DNA of 20,643 nucleotides from QQUD01 sp039029915 (GTDB lineage Bacteria > Chloroflexota > Anaerolineae > Promineifilales > Promineifilaceae). A program made the position numbers and the translations under genes. The notes under the pieces are model-generated. The model had not been told where the DNA came from, ran no database searches, and worked only from the letters and a program-made list of their open reading frames with translations. Shown one piece after another: positions 1-6,039 of the stretch. The stretch covers positions 1 through 20,643 of the forward strand of contig JBCCFD010000091.1 of assembly GCA_039029915.1 (NCBI GenBank), written 5' to 3'. Positions within the stretch are counted from its first letter, which is position 1; the number at the start of each line of letters is the position of its first letter.

Positions 1-600
1 AAAACGGCCGTTAATGAGGTCAACACTCACGTGCTTAATCAAATTGGCAAGGTGGTTGGCTTTGCTATGCAGCGGCGCTCAAAGGCGGCCGGAAAATCAT
101 ACAATCGGGAACACGACCTTGAAGATTTTATTAAGAATAAAGTTTACTACGCTGCGTCGCGCCGATTACGCAAGGAATCCTTCAAGCTTGATTTATCAGA
201 TCAGGCATTGCGTAAGCTGAGTTTGGCGGGGGGGCTGATGGCGAAGGTCGCTCACGTTGACTTAGATGTAACCGATCAAGAGTTTGAGATGATGGTTAAT
301 GCTTTGGAAAGGCATTGGGGCGTCGAGAGGGAAACGGCCGTTTTTGTTGCTGAAGTCGCTGTGTCTGAAGTGGCGGATCATCTTGACCATCACCGTACGG
401 TTCGTGAATTTGGCCTTATGACCGAAGCCAAAGAGCGCATCCAGTTTATCGGCGTGCTGTTCGCCGTGGCCGATGCGGATGGCTTTGTTTCGGTTGATGA
501 GATTGAAGAAATAAGAGCCATTGCCAAAAGCATGAACGTGATTCATGAGGATTTCATCAAGTCAAAACTGCTGATCCCAAAAGAACGCCGAGCGACTTGA
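1..600 (+). CDS. TerB-domain protein, 5' end outside the window
   Basis: The frame is open from the first base to the TGA at 598-600, so the gene probably begins upstream. Internal start candidates are GTG at 31 and ATG at 67. The protein is helical and fits the TerB (tellurite resistance B-like) domain: a helix of the type LAGGLMAKVAHVDLDVTDQE, an acidic region, then FAVADADGFVSVDEIEEI near the C-terminus. TerB domains form a compact helical bundle with acidic, metal-associated surfaces and occur in stress-related and membrane-associated systems; the exact role here is unknown. No other ter gene is visible. Two basic residues-rich segments (RRSKAAGK, RRLRKESF) precede the domain. The gene contains two copies of the ACGGCCGT palindrome (4 and 334). 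The family call is fairly secure; the function is not. Confidence 0.7.
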   Translation, partial: KTAVNEVNTHVLNQIGKVVGFAMQRRSKAAGKSYNREHDLEDFIKNKVYYAASRRLRKESFKLDLSDQALRKLSLAGGLMAKVAHVDLDVTDQEFEMMVNALERHWGVERETAVFVAEVAVSEVADHLDHHRTVREFGLMTEAKERIQFIGVLFAVADADGFVSVDEIEEIRAIAKSMNVIHEDFIKSKLLIPKERRAT

Positions 601-629
601 TTTCTTAGTTCGCACTCCTTTTAAAAAAA

Positions 630-667
630 TAAAAAGTGAATAGTGAGTAGTAAAAAGTGAATAGTGA
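630..667 (+). repeat. 17-bp direct repeat, with a distant inverted partial copy
   Basis: The 17-mer beginning TAAAAAGTGAATAG occurs at 630-646 and again at 651-667, separated by GTAG. Ten bases of it (AAAAAGTGAA, 652-661) recur inverted at 708-717. It lies just after the TerB gene, in a noncoding stretch. It could be a decayed miniature repeat or a folding signal; it does not have the form of a standard terminator. Confidence 0.6.
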
Positions 668-811
668 CAGGCAGCATTTTTGGGACTTTATCCTTGGTGT
701 GCACCTGTTCACTTTTTCACATCCTTACTCGATCAACTTGCTACATTTTCATATTTAAGTCCCATCAATCACCCCTTTTTTCTATCAAAATAAACCATTG
801 TTGTATTTCCT

Positions 812-851
812 CAACAAAACCCTTGACATACGCTATGTTTTGTTGTATTGT
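812..851 (+). promoter_or_regulatory. Promoter of the HTH/ftsZ unit with flanking inverted repeat
   Basis: A perfect -35 hexamer TTGACA (823-828) is followed at 17-bp spacing by TATTGT (846-851), a 4/6 match to the -10. The -35 is bracketed by a perfect 9-bp inverted repeat, CAACAAAAC at 812-820 and GTTTTGTTG at 837-845. TTGTTGTA occurs three times (798, 840, 866), and a 10-bp palindrome TGTTGCAACA spans 849-858. The arrangement looks like a repressor operator over a sigma-70-type promoter; autoregulation by the downstream HTH protein is an inference. Confidence 0.6.
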
Positions 852-918
852 TGCAACACGTTCAATTGTTGTAATGCCCCGCACTGTTTATGGGGGCGGT
901 GAAAGTGAAGACGTTTTT

Positions 919-1131
919 ATGTCAAAAGAGGATTTGTTAACACAATATGCTGGGGTTCAGGAAGTCAGTGATAGGCTGAATATTCATCCTGAATCAGTTA
1001 GACGTCTGATTCGCCAAGGTAAACTGCCAGCCATTAAGTTTGGTAATAAATGGCTGGTTGAGAAAGCCGTATTAGAACAGTATGCAAGCCGGTACGATCC
1101 ACGTCCCGGGAACAAAGCAACACTGCTTTGA
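919..1131 (+). CDS. Excisionase-like helix-turn-helix DNA-binding protein
   Basis: This 70-residue protein has the small winged-helix layout of the HTH_17/excisionase (MerR-like) family. A recognition region reads VQEVSDRLNIHPESVRRLIR, followed by QGKLPAIKFGNKWLVEKAVLEQY, the typical wing that ends in a W. Such proteins bind DNA as small architectural or regulatory factors; many are not phage excisionases. The frame is open upstream to 664, but that part translates into hydrophobic, noncoding-like sequence overlapping the promoter, so ATG 919 is preferred, with GTGAAAGTGAAG upstream as a weak ribosome-binding site. ATG 874 is a possible alternative. No integrase or phage gene is nearby, and the next gene, 94 bp away on the same strand, is ftsZ. 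A regulatory role for ftsZ or for itself is plausible but unproven. Confidence 0.75.
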   Translation: MSKEDLLTQYAGVQEVSDRLNIHPESVRRLIRQGKLPAIKFGNKWLVEKAVLEQYASRYDPRPGNKATLL

Positions 1132-1208
1132 CACTCTAGTTCAATCGATTGGAAACTTGCTCTTGTGGGAAGAGGATCTTTTTTCTTAAAGCGAGCTAGG
1201 TCAAAGCA
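1113..1208 (+). promoter_or_regulatory. Competing hairpins between the HTH gene and ftsZ
   Basis: TGCTTTG at 1124-1130, overlapping the HTH stop codon, can pair with CAAAGCA at 1113-1119 (7 bp, loop ACAC). The same segment, extended to TGCTTTGAC (1124-1132), can pair perfectly with GTCAAAGCA (1200-1208), and CTAG 1136-1139 can add to this stem by pairing with CTAG 1196-1199. The two folds exclude each other, and the second ends 6 bases before the ftsZ ribosome-binding site. There is no U-tract, so this is only a candidate attenuation or translation-control element. Confidence 0.3.
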
Positions 1209-1225
1209 CAGTAGAGGGTGAACAC

Positions 1226-2383
1226 ATGCAGAGAGTGCCTGATTTGGAAAATGTAGCCTGTATTCGCGTCGTCGGTGTTGGCGGCGGTGGATGTAACGCT
1301 GTTAATCGGATGATTGCCGAAAGTATCGGTGGCATCGACTTTATAGCTGTTAACACTGATAACCAAGCCCTCCTGCTGTCTGAAGCCCCCGTTCGCGTAC
1401 GCATTGGTGATAAATTAACACGAGGCTTGGGTGCTGGCGGTGATCCTGAACAAGGTGAAAAGGCCGCTGAAGAATCAATTGATGAGCTCCAGGAAGTTTT
1501 GAAAGGGGCCGATATGGTCTTTATCACGGCGGGAATGGGTGGCGGTACCGGAACAGGTGCCGCACCTGTTGTAGCACGGGCCGCACGAGAGCTGGGCGCC
1601 TTGACCATCGGTGTGGTGACACGGCCGTTTCTCTTTGAGGGGACTAAACGCTCTACTTCAGCCGAACAAGGCATCGAACGCCTAAAAGAACACGTAGACA
1701 CGCTCATCGTTATTCCAAATGATCGCTTGCTTGAGTTGGCCGATCGTCGTGTCACCCTCGACGAATCTTTCAATATGGCAGATGACGTACTGCGACAAGG
1801 GATTCAGGGGATCAGTGAGCTGATCACTGTTCCGGGTTTGATTAACCTAGACTTTGCTGACGTTAAAACGATTATGACGCAGGGTGGTGCTGCTCTGATG
1901 GCTGTAGGCACCGCTGAAGGTGACGATAAAGCCCGGTTGGCGGCAGAACAAGCTGTTAGCTCCAGACTGCTCGATATTACCATTGATGGTGCCCAAGGCA
2001 TCTTGTTCAACGTGACAGGTGGTTCAAGCTTGAGCCTCTACGATGTGAATCAAGCAGCCGCTATTATTCGTGAGACGGCTCATCCTGATGCCAACATGAT
2101 TTTTGGTGCGGTTGTTGACCCGAATATGGGAGATGAGATTCGCATTACCGTGATTGCTACTGGTTTCGAGCGAGGCGTTTCAAGACGTCACATGGTGCAA
2201 CCGGTATCACGACCACAGCGAACAGAAGTAGAAGAAAAAAGAACACGAGAATCAGTAGAGGTTTCTGCTGAGCAACGACCAACGCGGCAAGTTCCGGCCA
2301 AAGATCGGCCTGACAGTGAAACCGTTCAACCTAAGTTCTCACCCAACAATTTGGAGATTCCGGCGTTTTTACGTCGCCGTTAA
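1226..2383 (+). CDS. ftsZ: Cell division protein FtsZ
   Basis: FtsZ is the tubulin-like GTPase that polymerises into the cytoplasmic Z ring at the division site. The 385-residue protein has the family's normal length and all key elements: the glycine-rich GVGGGGCNAVNRM loop (residues 17-29), the tubulin signature GGGTGTG (105-111), the NLDFADV T7 loop (207-213) whose aspartates complete the GTPase site of the neighbouring subunit, a charged linker rich in R, E, T and P from about 320 to 373, and the C-terminal peptide LEIPAFLRRR that binds membrane tethers. ATG 1226 is supported by AGAGGG seven bases upstream. It follows an excisionase-like HTH gene by 94 bp, not the ftsA/ftsQ genes common elsewhere, so it is outside a classical dcw cluster on this side. 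One ACGGCCGT copy lies at 1621, read as TRPF. Confidence 0.98.
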   Translation: MQRVPDLENVACIRVVGVGGGGCNAVNRMIAESIGGIDFIAVNTDNQALLLSEAPVRVRIGDKLTRGLGAGGDPEQGEKAAEESIDELQEVLKGADMVFITAGMGGGTGTGAAPVVARAARELGALTIGVVTRPFLFEGTKRSTSAEQGIERLKEHVDTLIVIPNDRLLELADRRVTLDESFNMADDVLRQGIQGISELITVPGLINLDFADVKTIMTQGGAALMAVGTAEGDDKARLAAEQAVSSRLLDITIDGAQGILFNVTGGSSLSLYDVNQAAAIIRETAHPDANMIFGAVVDPNMGDEIRITVIATGFERGVSRRHMVQPVSRPQRTEVEEKRTRESVEVSAEQRPTRQVPAKDRPDSETVQPKFSPNNLEIPAFLRRR

Positions 2384-2671
2384 GTACAGCCAAAACTTTT
2401 TGACGTGCGACTAACGCCTGCCAAAACTGGAATCCTTCGCAGTGCGAACTAGCCGCCAACACATTTAGGAAGCGATTTTTAAATAAATCCTTCCTGCAGT
2501 GCTTTTGTAAACGCATTTTTACAGGATTTTAAAGATAAATTGCCTTAAAAATTGTGTTTACCCATTTAATTGTTTGTCCAGTTACGTAAAGGCTTCCTTT
2601 TCGTAACACACATCCCCTCTGCACAGCTGGCCCCATCCACCCCCGGATGGGGCCAGCGTATTTTTCAACAG
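2384..2671. other. Intergenic region between convergent ftsZ and lipoprotein gene
   Basis: There is no credible ORF. The stretch holds a degenerate direct repeat (GCCAAAACT at 2389 and 2420; GTGCGA at 2405 and 2442), an imperfect hairpin at 2581-2607 (GTTACG and AAAGG arms closing on CTT, one T-T mismatch), and the strong hairpin at 2626-2657 described separately. Confidence 0.5.
2626..2665 (+). terminator. Rho-independent terminator downstream of ftsZ
   Basis: A perfect 13-bp stem, GCTGGCCCCATCC (2626-2638) with GGATGGGGCCAGC (2645-2657), encloses a 6-nt loop. It is followed on the plus strand by GTATTTTT. The opposite side has no T-tract, so it should work mainly on plus-strand transcripts, stopping ftsZ read-through into the antisense of the lipoprotein gene. 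It sits about 240 bp after the ftsZ stop, leaving a long 3' UTR. Confidence 0.85.
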
Positions 2672-4333
2672 TTATGGACTCCAAATATCAAGCTCAACAA
2701 AATCTACGTTAGCAATTGCCAGTGTATTTGAGTTACCCGCAGTGCTGTTCGCGACGAGCTGCCACTGGCCCCTAGAACCAACGGCCGTTACAAATAAACT
2801 GTCACTTACCCATTCCATGCTGATGACGCCCTCAGATGTTAAATATTGAACAGGTGCTCCCGTTCGTGATCCTACGGCATAATATCCGTCAGCAAAATAG
2901 AGTAAAGAACTGCCGTTAGGACTCCAATCGTAGGGCGTAATAGTTGCACTGCGATCGGTTTCGCTGAAATTAGAGCCGTCTCCATTTCCTAAATTAAGAA
3001 TTGAAATATTGGTTTCACTAACCTGATCCACAAATGCCATATTGCTCCCGTTGCTAGACCAGCGGACAGCATCAAATAAGCCGAAGCCCGGCAGAGTAAC
3101 GGGCGTTGAGGTAAAGCCATTGGTCGCAACCTGTAGAATTTCGAAAGTGCCTGCAGCAAATGGCTCTTCAGCAGGGATAGAGATGTAGGCGGTGCTATTG
3201 TCGATCCATTGCGCCCGTGGGAAAAAGAAGTATTCGCTGGCGGTATTAACAACTGGGAACTCATAGAGTGTAACGGCCGTTTCGCCACTTGTCGAAGTGA
3301 GCAAAATAGCATTATTAGTGCCGCCCATAATTTGGTTACCGTTAATTGAGAATAAGCCGCCAAATTCACCTTCTCCGGCCAGCTGGGTCAGGTCGCCATC
3401 GATATCAACCTGGTATAAATCACCCGTTTCAAAAATGCCCGGGCCAGCTGTGTTGAACGCAACCGTGTTAAATACAAGGTCGGTACTGTTATTGACCCAT
3501 TCAAGTTGATTGACGCTATTTTCAAAAGCGTCATTAAAATCTAAGTCAAGGTCAGACAGTTCAACGAGGGTTGTCATGTTTTGGGTGTTGACGGAATAAA
3601 TTTTTATCAGTTGATCATTTCCAATGTCTGATAAATAAGCGATATATTGACCATTTGGAGAGATGGTTACCTGGCTAATCAACGGATCAGCAACAATTTG
3701 GTTATCTGCAGCCAGTGAGTTGGTTAGCGCATCGGTTAAGGAAGCGATATACAGCCCATCAGAAGAGGTGTAAACCATGTAGGCTGATGAGGTAGATACA
3801 GTGTTGGCAGTTGTTGAGGTGTCATCATTTTCAGGCGTAGCCGTAATGGTTGGCTCAGGCGTTGGAGTAGGGGGGACGGCTGCAATGGGCACACTTCCCG
3901 CATTAACTGCTGATGAATACTGCGCTCCGCCAGAAATCCAACATTCAGTTACCTCATTGACTCGTGGAGGGCAAATAATTTTCCACCAGCCGCTGGCTGG
4001 GTCTTGTCCAAGAATGGGCGCTGTTTCGTTTGAGAGGAGAAAGCCAACCCGATCGTATTGCACGCCGGGGCCTTTGCGAATATTTAAATCGACTAAGACA
4101 CGAGCCGTCGCCTGACCGTCAGGGTCAATCGTCGCCACCTCCTGATTGGGGAGCGTTGCTGTTGGTGCGAGCCCGTCAACAACCTGAGTTTCAGGTGTCA
4201 TTGTGAGGTCTGCAATAGAAGGAGGTGGGAGAGCCGCACCAGGTTCTCCACCTGATGGTGCAAACGCATTACAGGCTAGAGACGCTAAAATTAAAATGAT
4301 AAAACCAAATAAAACGGTGTGACGGCGAGACAT
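2672..4333 (-). CDS. Lipoprotein with SH3b domain and TolB/PD40 beta-propeller repeats
   Basis: The N-terminus is a lipoprotein signal: MSRRH, a hydrophobic core, then a lipobox-like ASLAC with the lipidated cysteine at residue 21. A Pro/Ala/Thr-rich spacer leads to a bacterial SH3 domain at about 74-140 (VLVDLNIRKGPGVQYDRVG to GWWKI and CWISG). A PTPTPEPTITATPE linker follows, then a C-terminal propeller from about 185 with PD40-type strands such as VTISPNGQYIAYLSD, VRWSSNGSNMAF and YDWSPNGSSLLYF. SH3b domains often bind cell wall or peptides; PD40 propellers mediate protein contacts. A surface-anchored scaffold or sensor is a reasonable inference; no enzyme motif is seen. The start is supported by AAAGGAAC upstream of ATG (4331-4333 complement). 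The gene is monocistronic, convergent with ftsZ and divergent from the UbiD gene. Two ACGGCCGT copies lie inside it, both read as TAV. Confidence 0.85.
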   Translation of the reverse strand: MSRRHTVLFGFIILILASLACNAFAPSGGEPGAALPPPSIADLTMTPETQVVDGLAPTATLPNQEVATIDPDGQATARVLVDLNIRKGPGVQYDRVGFLLSNETAPILGQDPASGWWKIICPPRVNEVTECWISGGAQYSSAVNAGSVPIAAVPPTPTPEPTITATPENDDTSTTANTVSTSSAYMVYTSSDGLYIASLTDALTNSLAADNQIVADPLISQVTISPNGQYIAYLSDIGNDQLIKIYSVNTQNMTTLVELSDLDLDFNDAFENSVNQLEWVNNSTDLVFNTVAFNTAGPGIFETGDLYQVDIDGDLTQLAGEGEFGGLFSINGNQIMGGTNNAILLTSTSGETAVTLYEFPVVNTASEYFFFPRAQWIDNSTAYISIPAEEPFAAGTFEILQVATNGFTSTPVTLPGFGLFDAVRWSSNGSNMAFVDQVSETNISILNLGNGDGSNFSETDRSATITPYDWSPNGSSLLYFADGYYAVGSRTGAPVQYLTSEGVISMEWVSDSLFVTAVGSRGQWQLVANSTAGNSNTLAIANVDFVELDIWSP

Positions 4334-4360
4334 GAATCAGTTCCTTTCTAAATAGCTATA

Positions 4361-4454
4361 GCTAGAGTTCAGTGCTAGAGGAGGGTATTTGAAGATGATA
4401 CTTGTAAAGATATAAATAGGACACTTTTTTCTAGCTCTAGCTCTATCCTCTAGC
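4361..4454. repeat. GCTAGAG inverted/direct repeat cluster
   Basis: GCTAGAG occurs directly at 4361 and 4374. GCTAGAGGA (4374-4382) is a perfect 9-bp inverted partner of TCCTCTAGC (4446-4454), and CTAGCTCT is tandemly repeated around 4431-4443. The arms could form a long-loop hairpin. It looks like a small degenerate intergenic repeat; its origin is unknown. Confidence 0.5.
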
Positions 4455-4494
4455 TTTAAACGAGTATGGTGTCTAAAATAGCGTATGGGATTAC

Positions 4495-4528
4495 ACGGCC
4501 GTTTACAAGACGCAATACGGCCGTAAAC
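4495..4528. promoter_or_regulatory. Paired ACGGCCGT palindromes in noncoding DNA
   Basis: ACGGCCGT at 4495-4502 and 4517-4524 are 22 bp apart centre to centre, close to two helical turns. They are extended by GTTTAC (4501-4506) and its inverse GTAAAC (4523-4528). They are the only two noncoding copies among the 22 in the window and lie in a divergent promoter region. The site could bind a protein on one helical face; this is inference from spacing and symmetry. Confidence 0.4.
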
Positions 4529-4653
4529 CCTACGAAAAGTAATTATTAAAAACAGCCAATATGCCTGATTGCCCATTGGAAATGACGTCAAGGAAAACAA
4601 AACTTATTGTGATCCCCTAAAACTTTCTGGGAGCAGCCTGCCCTTATTATCTT

Positions 4654-5973
4654 ATGAGTGTACGACAATTTTTAAAAAAAATAGAAAATAGTAGTGATTT
4701 AATTGTGATTGATAAGCCCGTTGATGTTAACTATGAAGTGGCTAATGTGGCAAATGCTTTATCGGGGAAGACGGTTTTATTCAATCAGATCAAAGAATAT
4801 CCCGGCTGGCGGATTGTAGCTGGTATGTGCGGCGAGCGGCGCTTTTTTGCTAAAGATTTAGGTGTTTCTATACCTGAACTGACTCAGCATCTGGCCAAAT
4901 CAATTGATTCCCCTCCAGCGCCGCCAATTGTGGAAACCGCCCCATGCCAAGAGGTCGTTCGTGAAGATTTTGATTTGAATGAGCTGCCCATTTTATTTCA
5001 CCTGCCGCAGGATGGCGGCTACTATATTGCTAGCAATGTTGTGATTACGAAAGATCCAGATTACGGTCGTAATATGTGCTATCATCGCATGTTGCGTTTA
5101 AATAGTAAGCAATTTACGGCGCGTATTATTGAGAATCGAGGCACCCATACCGCGATGAGTAAAGTAGAAGGGGATTTGCCCATCGCTATTTGCATTGGCG
5201 TTTCCCAAGCGGTTCATTTAGCTGCATCAATGTCTCCACCTCCCGCCATTGATGAACTTGCTGTTGCTCATGCTCTTGCCCCAACGCCACTTGTTAAATG
5301 CATTTCCAACGATTTGGAAGTACCCGCAGAAGCAGAAATTGTGCTGGAAGGCCGCATCACGCGAAATTTCCATCAAGAAGGCCCATTTATGGATTTAACT
5401 GAAACGATGGATATTACTCGCGACCAACCTATTATTGAAATTGATTTGGTTACCCATCGTAAAAACCCAATCTTTCACGCCCTGCTTCCCGGTGGGTTAG
5501 AACACAAAATGTTGATGGGGATGCCCCGTGAACCCACGATTTTTGCTGAAGTGAATAAAGTGGTGCGGTGCACGGGGGCGGCTATTACGCCCGGTGGGGC
5601 GTCTTGGCTACATGCCGTGGTGCAAATTGATAAGCAGGCAGAAGAAGACGGCCGTTTAGCGATTGAAGCTGCTTTTAAAGGGCACGGATCGCTTAAACAC
5701 GTTTGGGTTGTCGATCAAGATATAGATATTTACAATCCGCTAGAAGTCGAGTGGGCCGTTGCCACTCGTTTCCAAGCAGACAAAGACCTTGTTCTGATGG
5801 AAAAAATGCCCGGCAGTTCTTTAGACCCATCTGGTTTACACGTTCCCGGTCAAAAAAGCCGGACGGCCAAGATGGGGTTCGACTGTACAATTCCTTGGGG
5901 TAGAGATCCTGAAGAATTTGAACGAGGCAGCTATGGCGCCGTTAATTTAGATGATTATTTGTCTAAATCATAA
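4654..5973 (+). CDS. UbiD-family decarboxylase, archaeal anhydromevalonate-phosphate type
   Basis: UbiD enzymes use prenylated FMN for reversible decarboxylation of unsaturated acids. The 439-residue protein is short for bacterial UbiD (about 490-500) and resembles the short archaeal clade, whose Aeropyrum member decarboxylates trans-anhydromevalonate 5-phosphate to isopentenyl phosphate. Visible motifs are YHRML (143-147, the likely active-site arginine region), EGPFMD (242-247, matching the EGPFGE/D acid motif), NPIFHALLPGG (271-281), HKMLMGMPREP (284-294), WLHAVVQI (318-325) and a DQDIDIYNPLEVEWAVATR segment (354-372) typical of the fold. No Shine-Dalgarno is visible before ATG 4654, and TATTAT sits 4 bases upstream. 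It begins a run of six plus-strand genes that ends in an AcnX protein, which supports a modified mevalonate role. No UbiX (prenyl-FMN synthase) is in the window. Phenolic-acid decarboxylation is the main alternative. Confidence 0.85.
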   Translation: MSVRQFLKKIENSSDLIVIDKPVDVNYEVANVANALSGKTVLFNQIKEYPGWRIVAGMCGERRFFAKDLGVSIPELTQHLAKSIDSPPAPPIVETAPCQEVVREDFDLNELPILFHLPQDGGYYIASNVVITKDPDYGRNMCYHRMLRLNSKQFTARIIENRGTHTAMSKVEGDLPIAICIGVSQAVHLAASMSPPPAIDELAVAHALAPTPLVKCISNDLEVPAEAEIVLEGRITRNFHQEGPFMDLTETMDITRDQPIIEIDLVTHRKNPIFHALLPGGLEHKMLMGMPREPTIFAEVNKVVRCTGAAITPGGASWLHAVVQIDKQAEEDGRLAIEAAFKGHGSLKHVWVVDQDIDIYNPLEVEWAVATRFQADKDLVLMEKMPGSSLDPSGLHVPGQKSRTAKMGFDCTIPWGRDPEEFERGSYGAVNLDDYLSKS

Positions 5974-6039
5974 CTCAAAACTGATAAGCTGAAAGCGTCG
6001 CGTGCTGAAGGCTGACAAACTGCATTGCAGGAGGAACTT

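Larger units (their letters stand above)
4334..4653. other. Divergent intergenic region with repeats and paired palindromes
   Basis: This 320-bp stretch separates the divergent lipoprotein and UbiD genes, so it must carry both promoters. It contains GCTAGAG-type repeats (4361-4454), two ACGGCCGT palindromes 22 bp apart (4495 and 4517), and TATTAT at 4645-4650 immediately before the UbiD ATG. A minus-strand ORF across 4337-4600 is compositionally unlike a protein and is taken as noncoding. Confidence 0.55.

Noticed and set aside
1..600. Tellurite resistance operon
   Set aside because: Only a TerB-like domain is present and no terA, terC, terD, terE or terZ; the domain name is not evidence of tellurite resistance.
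664..918. N-terminal extension of the HTH gene from GTG 664
   Set aside because: It runs through the promoter and repeat region and encodes noncoding-like residues; ATG 919 fits the domain start.
919..1131. Prophage or integrative element
   Set aside because: The HTH protein resembles excisionases, but no integrase, att-like repeats or phage genes are present.
1201..1773. 190-residue minus-strand ORF opposite ftsZ
   Set aside because: Composition (R, S, P rich) is typical of a shadow of a conserved gene in another frame.
4337..4600. 87-residue minus-strand ORF in the intergenic region
   Set aside because: No domain pattern, no ribosome-binding site, covers the repeats and the palindrome pair; would also overlap the lipoprotein promoter.
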